From NCBI GenBank assembly GCA_003550325.1, contig QKWP01000836.1, positions 27,454-91,453 on the forward strand: a stretch of 64,000 nucleotides of DNA, in the 5' to 3' direction. How positions within the stretch are numbered: the stretch's first letter is position 1; the number at the start of each line of letters is the position of its first letter. The notes under the pieces are model-generated. The model saw only the letters and a program-made list of their open reading frames with translations, made no database searches and was not told the origin of the DNA. The stretch is from Gigaspora rosea (lineage: Eukaryota; Glomeromycota; Glomeromycetes; Diversisporales; Gigasporaceae). A program made the position numbers and the translations under genes. This document shows, in pieces, positions 1 through 10,856 of the stretch.

Positions 1-197
1 TTGTATAACGATACTATATACACATCAGGAAAATTCTAAGTAGATATAAATCGATATATACTGTATGTTGCAGCTACCTTTTTTTGCTGATTTTTAACAA
101 AAAAAAACCGTGGGTAGCTTATTTACTATTTTAAGTAATTTAAAGCACAATAAAAGGGTAGCTTATTTTTGAATACAAAGCTTTATTAAGTAAAATA

Positions 198-279
198 AAT
201 AAATAAATATGCTGTAGACAATAAATAAATATGCTATAGACGATAAATAAATATGTTATAAACAATAAATAAATATGCA
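198..279. repeat. Short tandem repeat, 22-bp unit x about 4
   Basis: Four consecutive units of the form AATAAATAAATATGCTATAGAC follow one another with one or two substitutions each. It lies immediately left of a large palindrome. No coding potential is seen. Confidence 0.75.
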
Positions 280-317
280 GAAAAAAATCGAGAGTAACTT
301 ATAAAGCGATTTTTGGT

Positions 318-664
318 CAATCGATTATAGTCGCTACATAGTAAAGTCTAAATTTTACTAAGTAAATCGATTAAAGTTGCATAAGTAACATTGTTCAGCA
401 GATCAAAATACGCATACACTAAAAATTTCATACAAATCGGAGAACTTTTTATTATTTGACTTTTAATTTTTACGTTCAACGGTTTTTTTTTTATAAAAAA
501 AAAATCGTTGCACGTAAAAATTAAAAGTCAAATAATAAAAAGTTCTCCGATTTTGTATGAATTTTTTAGGGTACGCGTATTTTAATCTGCTGAACAATGT
601 TACTTATGCAACTTTAATCGATTTACTTAGTAAAATTTAGACTTTACTCTATAGCAATGTTCAT
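318..664. repeat. Large palindrome (foldback element), about 340 bp
   Basis: The left arm begins near TCGCTACATAGTAAAGTC and the right arm is its reverse complement, with a loop of A/T homopolymers around 485-510. Arms are about 150 bp and nearly perfect. GGTAGCTTATTT motifs occur at both sides (about 112, 157 and 674), which links it to the foldback families at 37.7 and 60.9 kb. The internal order (GCTACATA, ACTAAGTAAATC, TAAGTAAC-TTGTTCAG, GATCAAAATACG, GAGAACTTTTTATTATT) is the same as in those elements. No transposase is present, so it would be non-autonomous. Confidence 0.8.
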
Positions 665-689
665 CGATCATGTGGGTAGCTTATTTTCA

Positions 690-1225
690 GAACTAAAAAT
701 TTTGTTGCTGAATTTGAACATGGTTAACTACCGCCCTTTTTTTTCTAGATAGGTTTCTGATTTTCTCTTCGTCACTTTTTTTTGTGTAATTATGTTTTTG
801 GCTTTGGTGGTTAACATGATCATACTGGTACTCAGATCTGAAATTGTATAATTTATAGTAAATTTGAACTTATATGATAATTTTGTATAAAGCTTTTAAT
901 AAAATTAAGTTTATAAAGTTATATTAAAATTTTGAGTCTGGATCTGAGTTATATCAGAGTTCTTCGGGGTCCTAGTCTGGTTCTTTTTAGAACGGACCGA
1001 AAGAACTGTTGGTCCTAATAGTAAATATCAAATAAACTAATCATTAGCATTATAATATGCATTATGAAACAACTATAAAATATTATTTTTGTTTAGAATT
1101 CAATTACAAACTCCTTTAGTTTGTTAAACAAGATTAAACCATGTTTAATTATAATAAAAAAGGCTGTTATTAACATTAATAAAATTGAGAAATTTATTAT
1201 AACAGCAATAATATGATCAGTTAAT
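690..1225. other. AT-rich stretch without a gene
   Basis: Nothing coding is seen. A motif TCAGAGTTCTTCGGGGTCC at about 956-974 recurs inverted at 36.4 kb and direct at 36.87 kb, so this is a dispersed repeat end. A segment near 985-1015 with mirrored AGAACGGACCGAAAGAACTG resembles an eroded transposon terminus. Confidence 0.4.
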
Positions 1226-1249
1226 TTACATTTTGTACTATATTTGTGC

Positions 1250-1410
1250 AAAATAACGCCTATTGGCATTATTTTGAAACATGAGTTTGAAACAAGCTAA
1301 TAACTAATTTAGTTGAGGATTTTTAATATAAATATTATAATTTGTATTCAACTAAATTAACTATTAGCTTGGCTCATACTCATGTTCTAAACAATGCCTA
1401 TATGCAAATA
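1250..1410. mobile_element. Hairpin MITE inserted in a hAT transposase remnant
   Basis: Arms reading GCCTATTGGCATTATTTTGAAACATGAG (left, in pieces) and the reverse complement of CTCATGTTCTAAACAATGCC (right) pair over about 70 bp with a short loop at about 1315-1345. The hairpin ends exactly where recognisable hAT coding sequence starts, so it probably interrupted that gene. Confidence 0.6.
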
Positions 1411-1530
1411 CAAGATTATTTATCTATTATGTCTACTAGTGTTCCATGTAAACAACTATTTAGTTTAGCTAGATTAACAGGTACTAAATCATGGAATTAT
1501 TTTGATAATGAAACAGTTCAGACTATTTGA
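1402..1530 (+). pseudogene. hAT transposase C-terminal dimerisation domain remnant
   Basis: The frame reads IQDYLSIMSTSVPCKQLFSL and then ends ..DNETVQTI before a stop. This matches the signature of the hAT C-terminal dimerisation domain, typically DYLSIPATSVPSEQLFS followed by RNRL..ETV. Only about 40 residues of a normal 600-residue transposase survive. The upstream part is replaced by a hairpin MITE and no DDE catalytic region was found nearby. The call rests on motif similarity recalled from the family, not on a search. Confidence 0.6.
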
Positions 1531-2330
1531 TATTTAAAATATTGTTTAAATTTTAATTTTACAAAATTTATTTTTCTGCTAGCAGTTTTTTTTTATATAC
1601 ATATATAATTTTATGGTGCTAATAAAATACATATAAACTTTTATACTATAACATTTTACTGATTTAAGTTTTTTTAATTTTAATTTGAAAATAACCCGAT
1701 ACTAGCAGTATACTTTATTTTTTATATTTTTTTTTTATTAAATATATTAGGTTTATAAATTTTCAAGTATTTAACAAATATGTAAATGCTAACAATATTA
1801 TCTTAATCAATATTTTTTTTATGCATTAATTGTTTTGTTAATTTACTTAATATTTTCTATTAAACAATTCTTGTCTTGAATTAGTGCAAGATTGAACATT
1901 TGGCAAGCCCAATTATGATTATATTATTCAATCAAATTACCAAATGTATGTAGTTATAAGTGACAAAATATCTTTTTAACTGATTTTAACTATAATATTC
2001 ATATTTATGAAGTTAATTAATATACTATATTATTTTCTAATCCATAATTTATATATGACTAAAATTATTAAATGTATTAATTATTGCTCTTTTATATCAT
2101 ATATGCAAATATTATAAATATAAAAAGCTTATTGTAAAAGTACTGAATTTCTTTATACTGACAAACTTAATTTTATTATTATATAGCAAAAAAGTATTAA
2201 ATTGATCATTGGTCTGTTCAGTCTAGCTCTATTCAGTTCTATTCAGTCCTGAACTATAGTTTGGTCTGGTTTTTTTAAAAGACTGGGCAGTTTTTTAACC
2301 AGGATGGACTAATTAACAGCTCTAAATAAA
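1531..2330. other. AT-rich stretch without a gene
   Basis: No open frame or clear repeat pair is seen. Near 2,218-2,325 there is a GC-richer patch (TTCAGTCTAGCTC, then TTCAGTTCTATTCAGTCC, then GGTCTGGTTTTTTTAAAAGACTGGG) that resembles subterminal sequence of a hAT-type element. It could be the other end of the element whose transposase remnant lies at 1.4-1.5 kb, but matching ends could not be aligned. Confidence 0.3.
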
Positions 2331-3300
2331 ACTAAAAAATAACTAATAAAACAAAAGAACAAACAAACAAAGAATAGCACTTATTTTTTTATACAGTTTT
2401 GGTTTCCAAATCACTATTACAGTGCTATTCTAGTACTTTAATTAAATATACTATATATTCTGAAAAATAAACAACCTTCAAAATAGTAGCTATCTTTTTA
2501 TTTTTTTTCAAAAATTTTAAGAAATTATTAGAGTTGCTATATATAAAAATCTAAATTTTGCTAAGTAAATCTCAAAAGTACTATTAATTAAGTTGTTTAG
2601 AACATCAAAATATACTAAAAAAAATTTGGTGGCATTTGGATAACTTTTTATTAGTAAAATTTTAATTTTTTAAAAAATTTAACAATCTGAAAATAAGCAA
2701 CCCTACATTTTTTTGTAGAATTTTTGATCAAAAATAATAGCTTATTTTTGGAAACATTTGGTAAACTACAAAAAAAATAAAAAATATTTGAAAAACAAAA
2801 GAAAAGCCAGTAAACACTGGTATTGTCTTTTTGTACTAGTTTTAGTTTCTGAATTTCCATTTCTGGTATCATTTTAGCACTTTAGTTCTACAAACAAAAA
2901 AGTTGTAAAGGTAAAAAGTAATTGAAAAAAAAACAAAAGAACCAACAAAAAAACAAAAAAGACTAACATTTATCTTTTTGTACTAGTTCTGGTTTTTAAA
3001 TCTCTATTCTTAGCACTATTTCAATAACTCAACAAAATATGTTTCTATAAATAAAAAATAATAATAAAAGAAAAGTAACTAAAAAAAACAAAAGAACAAA
3101 AACTAATACTTATTTTGTACTAGTTTTAGATTTCTAAATTATTATTCCAGTACTCCTGCTAAACACAACTCTACAGAAAAAATATTGTTAAAGACAAAAA
3201 AATAGCACAAAAGAACAAATAAGCAAAAACTAATACTTATCTTTCGGTAATAGTTCTGGTTTCTGAATTACTATTCCCAGTGCTATTTGTGAAACAGAAA
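2330..3300. repeat. Degenerate minisatellite, unit about 130-143 bp, about 5 copies
   Basis: The segment TTTTTGTACTAGTTCTGGTTTCTGAATT followed by ATTCCAGTGCTATTT (given here in parts) recurs with GTACTAGTT-like cores at about 2,834, 2,977, 3,116 and 3,246. A first copy lies at about 2,385-2,440. Units are joined by AAAACAAAAGAACAAACAAA-like purine tracts. A hairpin element (2,450-2,762) separates the first copy from the others. Confidence 0.65.
2450..2762. mobile_element. Foldback MITE, GGTAGCTTATTTTCGGGAATATA family (eroded copy)
   Basis: The left end ACTATATATTCTGAAAAATAA and the right end (reverse complement GTTTACCAAATGTTTCCAAAAATAAGC) correspond to the clean ends of this family at 37,678 and 60,850. 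The interior has the family module TTGCTATATATAAAAATC, GCTAAGTAAATC, AAGTTGTTTAGAACATC, GGATAACTTTTTATTAGT. It is inserted within a minisatellite. Confidence 0.55.
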
Positions 3301-4046
3301 CAAACCATTAATAAGACCAAAAAAATACTAAAATATTTATTTTTTTATACAAATTTTTATAGCTATTAACAAAGAATAAAGAAAGAAAATACTATAATAG
3401 AATAATTAAAAAAATTAATTATAAAGCAAAATATATATACATATTTTATTTGTTTACTATATATCCAGGTGTAGTGAGTTACCAGAGGTGTACAACTATG
3501 CAGGTGTGTAGAAACCATTTTCTATACTTTATATATAAATTTTATTTTATTGTATATATTTATTATTTTTTTATATATTTATACTAAAATAAAATAAAAT
3601 GCAATTATAGGATTTATAATATTAACAATTTTTGTTAAAATTTAGAATTAATTATTTTATAGTCTAAGATAAAGTTAGATACAAAGATCCAATTCTAGTT
3701 AGTATAAGGTTTTTGAGAAATTTGAACAATTTTACTTAATATCCAACTTTAGTTACTTTAGTGCTAGTATAGCTTGCTTTACCAACAATTAACACACTAA
3801 CATTCTATTTACCAACAATCAATTTACTAACAGGCTTGTCATACAGATGACCAGTTCACTAGCACACAACTTACAAACAAGCTGACTTAATTGACAAGCT
3901 TATTTTGTTGACAATTAATTCACCAACAGTACATTTCACCAACAAAATTGATTTACTAACAAGCTTATTTTGATGACAATATAATTCATCGACAATATGT
4001 TTCAAAAACAGTATAATAGTACATTTACTTACTTGCATAGGCAACT

Positions 4047-4260
4047 GATTTTGTAAATAAACTAAGCATATGAGATAAAAATTTAGAGTTAGAACCTTAA
4101 TATAAAAGGCTATAGTATTAAAATAATGTTTATTTTATATAAAATTTCATTTTTGTCATTTTTAATTAGTGCACCAAAATTGATTTAAATATTAGTTTTT
4201 GCTTATTTTCATTTTTTTTTTTTACACATGTTCAGATTCTTTGTTAAGCTGATTCAAAAT
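4047..4260 (+). repeat. Dispersed repeat shared with 18.5 kb
   Basis: ATTTTGTAAATAAACTAAGC at 4,049 and TTTTAATTAGTGCACCAAA near 4,158 recur in the same order and spacing at 18,495-18,690. It may be part of another element or a shared regulatory or terminal segment. No reading frame is conserved. Confidence 0.5.
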
Positions 4261-4607
4261 AGTCAAAATTTGCACTTTTTGATTGCCCTATAAGAAAAGT
4301 GGTTCAGGTATAGTATGAAAAAACAGGTATGTGCATGAGATAGCACAGATCATGTGGCATTTATAGGCAAGTTTTAAGGAATAGCATAGTTAAAAATAAT
4401 TCAGATACTATGGTAATAAGTTGGCACATTATATCATCAGATGATATTCATATGCAAGTTGCACATGATAGCATGTCATGTTAAAAGTAACATGTGCTGA
4501 CTTATTTTACAGAGCACAACCCTATAACAAATTGCAGCATGGAATGATACTGCAATACATGAAAAAGTTTGAATATGGAACTACACGGACCTGCATTTAA
4601 ATCTATA

Positions 4608-4722
4608 TGAGACAATATATGAGAAAACACATTTACAGCACGTAATAAGGCACAGATTCTGTGCAATAGTGCATGTACTAATGTACAATTTTATGTGTTT
4701 TCTCATGCATTGTTTCATGCAT
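4608..4722. repeat. Imperfect palindrome about 115 bp
   Basis: GAGACAATATATGAGAAAACACAT on the left (split: GAGACAATATATGAG, AAAACACAT) pairs with ATGTGTTTTCTCATGCATTGTTTC on the right. The loop contains mirrored GTGCAATAGTGCATG. It lies inside the 3.7-kb element. Confidence 0.55.
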
Positions 4723-4799
4723 ATTTACATGCAGGCAATATATAATTGCATATATCCATACATATATACATAATAACGTATATTGTATATGCATTATTT

Positions 4800-4915
4800 T
4801 ATTAACTAAATTTTATAATTTTATTAACTAAATTTTTTAAGTTTATTAACTAAATTTTGTATTTTATTAATAAACTTTAATTATTTTATTAATTAAATTT
4901 TATAATACAAATACT
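4800..4915. repeat. Tandem repeat, TTTTATTAACTAAATTTTATAA unit
   Basis: Four to five units of about 22-28 bp, each containing TTATTAACTAAATTTT, run head to tail. It is purely AT-rich, with no coding content. Confidence 0.55.
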
Positions 4916-5439
4916 TTAATTTAATAATTTACATGCCGAATAAGAAAATACTTCTAATTACTAAAACTACCAACTTTAAAAATAACCCAGCAACTAATAA
5001 TATTGAAATAAACAAAGTAATTGTACCAAAATAAAAGGTTTAAAAAAATTTTGAATGACTACTCTAGAAATAACTCCAATAGGGACAACTCCAATTGTGG
5101 CAACTCAAATGGCAATAATCCAAGAGAGATACTAAAATGTAATAATATACAGAAAGTAATAAAGATAAAAGAAAAATAATGGTAAAAAAAAAAATAAAGT
5201 TGCGATACCACCAAAAATGATAAAAAATCATACACCAAAAATGATAGTGATTCCAAAAGAGCAACTTCCAAGGCAATAACACTAAAGGATGGTTTAAAAA
5301 CAATGACAATAACTAAAAAAATTCAATAAAAATTAATGAGTTTAAAAAAAAAATTATAAAAAAATCAAGAAAATAATAAAAATTATAAAAGTAAACAAAA
5401 AAAAACAAATATTTATTTGCTTACAAATCAAATATAATT

Positions 5440-6075
5440 TGTGCACGTTAATGCATGGAAATTATTATTGTCAAGTGCAAAAAAAACAAAAAAACAACAA
5501 AATGAATATTTTTGTGCGCATCAATGCACGGATTTATAATCATTAGAATCATAATGATCATCACGTTAATGCATGGAATTATGATCATTTAGGATCTTAA
5601 TGATCATCATATTAGTACATGAAATTATGATCGTTAAGTATCTTAACAATTGTGACAATTGTGATATCATGCATAAAAATTATGATCGTTAAGAATCTTA
5701 ATGATTGTGATGATTATGATATTAATGCACTGAAATTATGAACGTTAAGGAGTCTTAACAATTGTGATGATCATGATATCATGTATATAAATGATCGTTA
5801 AAATTGATTGTTAAGGAATTTTAACAATTGTGATAATTGTGATGTAGTGCACTGAAATTTTGATTGTTAAGAATCTTAATAATTGTACACGTCAGAGCAT
5901 GAAATTATGATTACCAGTATAATCATTAAGAATCTTAACGATTGTGCATATCAGTGCACAAAAATTATGATCGTTAAGTATCTTAACGATTTTGCATGTC
6001 AGTGCACAAAAATTATAATTGTTAAGAAACTTAACAATTGTGCATGTTAGTGCACAGAAGTTATGTGATTATTAA
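5440..6075. repeat. Minisatellite of short hairpin units (about 55-65 bp, about 9 copies)
   Basis: Degenerate units read GTGCACAGAAATTATGATCG then TTAAGNATCTTAACGATTGTGCATGTCA. Each has a small palindrome CGTTAAG-N-ATCTTAACG at its core. Occurrences are near 5,575, 5,628, 5,682, 5,733, 5,865, 5,925, 5,970 and 6,015. It is inside the 3.7-kb element and no protein frame follows the repeat. Confidence 0.6.
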
Positions 6076-7220
6076 GATTAACAAACGTTAATATATGGAT
6101 ATAATACTATGCACAATAGTGCATGGATTTAAATTTTTTGTGTAATAATGTGCATTAAATTTTTGAATGATCAGTTTCCATGCAGTTTCTGTGCAGTGAT
6201 TATAAAACCCGTGCTTACTCGCATACAATTTCTTATTTATACATACATTTCCATGTATCGAGTTTTCATAGGGCAATAAGAATAGAGGATTACAACTAAA
6301 TTATTTTTTTAAAAAAGTGCAATATCAAAACTTGCAAGTAAACCTGCCTGCTTTAGATAACTTAAGGAAAAAGATTCCTAGCAAGAATTTACATATTTGC
6401 AGTTGCTTTAGTTTCCAAATATGTATACACTCCAACTATTATCTAGTCCTCTTTTAATAAAATGTCTTGGAATGTGGACCATAGATTATATTTACTTACC
6501 TGTACCATTCACATGCCATCAGCTCCATGTTAGTTGGTTTAGTAAACTGCTACAAAAGGCACATACAATTTATATGATTTTACATTAAATTGGCATGGGT
6601 ATACAGATCAATATGGTTTGCTGATTCCTGTGCCAATTTGAACCATGCATATGCAAACCTGACCCATAGCATGTGCCACTCGACTATGTGCCTATACATT
6701 GTTTTTTTGTTCACTTTTCTTATAGGGTTGGCTATTTCCTTTCAGGAGTTTGTACAGTCGATATTGTACTGTCTAATTGCATATACTCTCTAAATGCATA
6801 AAAAATTTAGGTTTTTAACTATTAATGCAAAAATAATTCTTATAACTTAAATGCATATACTGTCTATATGTATGAAAAGTCTTGACAGATGGCATGCAAT
6901 TGGACAGTATTGACTGTATTACCCATGCAAATAAGTGGATGCCATTTTACCAACAAATTAGATATTAATTTAAATTTTTGGTTTGCATAGCATGGAATCA
7001 GAAAATTTTGGATTTTCTGTAATTCTGGAAAATCAAGGTCATCATCAGGTGACACTAGAGAAAAAAATTAAATGGAAAAAATTTTTTTACATTTCAGACA
7101 AGTTATCTATTAGTTAGCTTGAATTAATATAATAAAAAGCATCAAATGAAAAAGAATCAAGTTATTTTAGGCCACGCAAAGTTAATTTTTCATTTTGCAT
7201 AATGGAAATGTACTGTCAGT
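6076..7220. other. AT-rich interior of the 3.7-kb element
   Basis: Short open frames occur on both strands (for example 6,590-6,793 plus and 6,864-7,055 minus) but show no motif, signal or family resemblance and are treated as chance. No further repeat pair was identified. Confidence 0.4.
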
Positions 7221-7559
7221 GTAACATACTGTTAGTGAACTATATTGTCATCAAAAAATAAGCTTGTAGGTAAATCAACCTTGTCAGCAAATTGTACTGT
7301 CAGTGAATTAATTGTCGACAAAATAAGCTTGTTGGTTAAGTCAGCTTGTCTGTAAGTTGAGTGTCGGTGAACTGGTCGTCTGTAAGACAAGCCTGTCAGT
7401 AAATTGATTGTCGGCGAAGTGGGGTGTCAGTGAGTTGTTTGTCAGTGAAATAATACGGGCCCCTTTAGCACTTTATGATATAGCAATTATATTATTTAAC
7501 ACCACAAGTACATTTTAGCAATGTTATATTTATATTATAAAACACTACTTGAATGTGTG

Positions 7560-7700
7560 CTAGGTTGTGACGCAGCAAAATTCTTTTATATTAGGATTAG
7601 ACTTAAGGTCAGGATCAGGTATTAGGCACTATTTAATGTGTACTGTTTGTAACGCAGCAAACCTTCTTTAAAGTAGTTTATGTTGTTTATGTTAGGGTTA
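7560..7700. repeat. Two-copy repeat around CGCAGCAAA
   Basis: GTGACGCAGCAAAATTCTTTTA at 7,566 and GTAACGCAGCAAACCTTCTTTA at 7,648 are diverged copies about 82 bp apart. Each is followed by a TAGG(A/G)TTAGG-type tract. The second contains GTTAGGGTTAGG, a telomere-like motif. Confidence 0.4.
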
Positions 7701-7739
7701 GGATGAGGTGTCGAAAAAGGGTATTTAATATAGTAACAA

Positions 7740-8940
7740 GTCATGAGAACCTGCAGTCGATCCAAGCATAAACAACCTTTGGCATTTACCATTACAATTA
7801 CTAATAATAAAAATTTTGCCTTTTTGAGTTCTTTGAAACTAAGGTCTTGTTAAGAATAAATACAAAATTTCAAATCATAATATTAAAAAAAAAGCAGTAG
7901 CTTCGTAAATATAAACCGTACTTTAATTATAGTACTAAATAATTCCACCAATCAACATAGGACAAATTCACAATAATCATAAAGTTTACTAAAGATCAGT
8001 TCGAAAAATATCACAAAATCACAAAATCCGCACACATGCATCTAAAAAAAAAAAAAAACAAAATCATGGATTTTATTTGCCAAAAAAAAAAATTTTTTTG
8101 TTGTACGTTCGTACTTATGTGACGTTACGCGAAACTGATGTACACAAACAGTAATATTTTTGAAAGCTCTAGCATGAATAAGCATAGCCAAAAGAAGATT
8201 ATTGTAAGGGAATTAACTATATTTTGTAATTCATTGGTCAAAATGATTAATCATTAGTTTGTCAGGTAAATATATTAATTAAAAGTTTTGTCAGATAGAG
8301 ACTTGAATAATTGAACCTTATTAAAGAAAAAATTGAACTGTAATGAATCACTGGTTTGTATTTGGAGCAATTTGAAGATAAAAATTCGATTATATTCGGA
8401 TACTATTTATACTTTGAAGAATCTAACTGGTGTAAACATTAAAGTTGAATGAGAAATGTATGCAATAAACATTTCATCAGTATTTCAAGATAGAAACTAC
8501 AGTTCATTATCCGAATTCGAATAAATATAGGTGACCCATTAATAAAATTTTTAAATAATAGAGTAGAAAAAATCTAATAAAGTATTTATATAAATAGAAA
8601 AAAATGTAAAGTTACGAAAATTTTTACATGTAACACTAGTTAAACCGATATCCTGATATAATTGTATCTGGCTACAATGAATTCTTTAAAATTTGAACTT
8701 ATATTATTTAGATGAAAATGCTTCTAATTAAACCAAGATCTAGATAAATATGACAATTTCTCTATTTTTGGAAAGTGTAGAAATAACGAGCCATGATAGT
8801 GTTAAAAAGTTAAAGGTAAAAATCCTTCAGCATTATTATTAATTTATTTAATTTAACTTAATTATTCTATTCTCTAAACAATAATTTCATTCTCAAAGTC
8901 ACCAAAGCCTTTTTCAAGTTTGATAATTATAATATACCAC
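7740..8940. other. Unannotated AT-rich stretch
   Basis: No gene was recognised. The last about 100 bases lie downstream of the minus-strand gene at 9,366-8,950 and include TTTATT at 8,843-8,848, a minus-strand AATAAA polyadenylation candidate. Confidence 0.4.
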
Positions 8941-8949
8941 TGATGTTCC

Positions 8950-9366
8950 CTAATTTGGATTCTGTTGATTGTTAAGCGTATTTCTATGGGCTCCATTTGC
9001 GAAATTTTGCATTGAAATTTGTTCTGATTGGGTTGTCATTGCAGCAGAGTTTTGATATTGATAAGCTTGTTTTGCATAACGTTGATAATAAAAAATCAAA
9101 GCGATACATATTGGAAGAATTATTCCACTAACAACTCCGAGTGTAATAGATGTACCTATTATTGCAGAATGATCACAACGTGGAGAAGACATGCCATAAA
9201 TTGGGATGCCTGTGGTATAGGTGGTATAGGTGGCATAGCGTGTAGTATATGTAGTAGAGGTACTAGTCAAAGTATAGTATATTATGCTGGTGGTGCGGGG
9301 ACCACAACCACCAGGGGGATATGCAATGGGACATGAACTTATACAAGGGTCACAAGTACAGCTCAT
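8950..9366 (-). CDS. Small single-pass membrane protein, Cys/Thr-rich ectodomain
   Basis: This is a 138-residue open frame starting ATG at 9,366. I do not recognise a named family. Residues 1-22 hold six cysteines in MSCTCDPCISSCP and GGCG patterns. Residues 24-55 are Thr/Tyr/Ser-rich (TTYTT repeats). One hydrophobic segment lies at about 69-94 (IIGTSITLGVVSGIILPIC followed by IALIFYY), and the tail from 95 is Gln/Asn-rich. There is no N-terminal signal peptide, so topology is uncertain, but a Cys-rich outside, single helix and polar cytosolic tail resemble many small fungal surface proteins. Composition is far richer in G/C codons than the flanks, with no internal stop, which supports a real gene. 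An AATAAA on the minus strand lies about 100 bp downstream. The opposite-strand frame 9,028-9,336 is a shadow. Confidence 0.65.
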   Translation of the reverse strand: MSCTCDPCISSCPIAYPPGGCGPRTTSIIYYTLTSTSTTYTTRYATYTTYTTGIPIYGMSSPRCDHSAIIGTSITLGVVSGIILPICIALIFYYQRYAKQAYQYQNSAAMTTQSEQISMQNFANGAHRNTLNNQQNPN

Positions 9367-10190
9367 TTTTTAAAAAGTTGTTGTATATTATGTTAAATTT
9401 CTATAAATTTCTTATTTCTTTGTTTTTTCTGAGAGATTTGAAATTAATTTTAAATTATTAAAAATCTATGAATGAATTAAAATGATGGAATTTATAGAAT
9501 TTATAGATTGTTGAAAAGACGACCTAATTAGGCAAAATTTTTAATTATCAATTTTTGCTATTTGCACCATGGTGACAAATATTATGAAATCCGTTTACCA
9601 TATGGTGCGAATAACAAATATCCATGGTGCGATAGCAAAAATCCATGGTGAGAATAAAATTAAAATTTAATTTTTCTAGAATCATATTCGTGTCTTTGTT
9701 TTGATGTAATTTGATAATACATTTTTATAATGAAAATTTTGTTATGGTGAATGTGTGCATCGGACCTCCTTAAATGCAACGTCACCCAAAATGTATGCTC
9801 AATCTCTAAACCAATTAATTATGTGTGCACTTAACACTATGAATTAATTTTCTTATTGTCATTACAAAAAGTGGGCTGCATTTACGGAGACCTGTTTTGT
9901 ATTTGAAATCTTTACTCGGACTTAATAAACGCATCTCTGGCTAATATAGTTGCGACCTATTTACATCAATAGTTACGGCTCAATACAATTTGGTTGGATG
10001 CAAATTTAGAATACTCAGTCAATCTGTTAATTACAGCTTTTTCATAAATTCTGGACCACCTTAAAAAAATTTGCAAAAGTCTATTCGGCCGAAGTCGATA
10101 AGTTATTGATTTCGGTATGATTAGTGCGTAATCAGTATAAAAAAAATTTTGAGTTACTATTCAGCACATTATTCGATCGATATTACATGT
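9367..10190. other. Intergenic, upstream of the membrane-protein gene
   Basis: It would carry the promoter of the minus-strand gene, but no clear TATA element was fixed. Around 9,558-9,650 the motif CCATGGTG(C/A)G recurs four times at about 25-45-bp spacing with mirrored forms, giving a small dyad-rich patch. Confidence 0.35.
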
Positions 10191-10192
10191 CA

Positions 10193-10410
10193 CGGCTGAT
10201 GCCGAAGTTGGCTGATGCTGAAGTTTTGGGGTCTCGATTTGAAACTATAAGCCCTGCTAAAATCCACATATACTCTATAAATATGAAATCTACACCCAAA
10301 CCCTACCCTAACCCTATAAGACAAAAACGAAAAAAACATCTAAACAAAATTTTCAAATTTTGTATCAAAATAGGTCAAAACTTCAGTATCAATCAACTTC
10401 AGTGGCATTA
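10193..10410. mobile_element. MITE, GGCTGATGC(T/C)GAAGTT family, about 218 bp
   Basis: The left TIR is CGGCTGATGCCGAAGTTGGC then TGATGCTGAAGTTTTG, and the right end is its reverse complement (CAAAACTTCAGTATCAATCA then ACTTCAGTGGCATTA). The loop contains GTCTCGATTTGAAACTATAA and telomere-like ACCCTACCCTAACCC. The copy at 20,547 shares the whole layout. The 108-aa frame 10,124-10,450 merely runs across this element. Confidence 0.65.
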
Positions 10411-10856
10411 TATTGCATTCACAATATCAATTCTTCAATACCTTTATTAAGTTTTTTCCTCATCTAATATGTACGATACCAATATTTATGCCAAAAAAGG
10501 TTTGAACATAAATTTAACTTCTTAATAAACATATAGACAGCTTTGAATTGAAATGATCTATAAATACAAACAAAATTTTTTACTTCAAGTTCGTGTAGTG
10601 AATCTTTATCTTATATAATTAACTTTGGCAACTTTTAGTATAGCAAATTTGTTTATTGATATATATCTATTCAAAAATCAAATGAAAAATTTTTTGAAAA
10701 TTTGCCTCTTCAATACGAAATACCCCAAGATATACGAGCAGGCACTAATAAAAAAAAAAAAGGTTAAATACAATCAGGAGTTTGTGAAAAAAAATGCAAC
10801 ACAAAAGGTCAAGATTTTATTAATATTTGCCGACGATGTCTTAATGATTATAATAA
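10411..10856. other. AT-rich stretch, no supported gene
   Basis: A lysine-rich frame at 10,625-10,903 runs through A-tracts and into the next MITE, so it is not accepted as a gene. No repeats were recognised otherwise. Confidence 0.35.

Larger units (their letters stand above)
3766..7463. mobile_element. 3.7-kb non-autonomous Mutator-like element with long TIRs
   Basis: The two ends (about 3,780-4,015 and 7,220-7,455) are inverted copies of a roughly 230-bp block built from short CAC(C/T)GACA / CACCAACA motifs. Examples are GACAAGCTTATTTTGTTGACA on the left and its complement on the right. The flanks are TTTAGTGCT (3,757-3,765) and TTTAGCACT (7,464-7,472), a 9-bp direct repeat with two adjacent transitions, the length typical of Mutator-superfamily target duplications. 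A 316-bp relative with a perfect 9-bp duplication lies at 46,887. The interior has no transposase, only AT-rich repeats, so it would need a transposase in trans. Long satellite-like TIRs also occur in other superfamilies, so the assignment is tentative. Confidence 0.6.

Noticed and set aside
5059..5309. Two overlapping hydrophobic minus-strand frames
   Set aside because: Phe/Leu/Tyr-only composition reflects A-rich plus strand; no signal peptide cleavage context or mature region.
5440..6075. CRISPR-like array
   Set aside because: Units are degenerate throughout with no conserved repeat/variable spacer distinction, and the context is eukaryotic.
9028..9336. 102-codon plus-strand frame
   Set aside because: Antisense shadow of the membrane-protein gene at 8,950-9,366.
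10124..10450. 108-codon plus-strand frame
   Set aside because: It starts outside and runs through a MITE with telomere-like repeats; no protein features.
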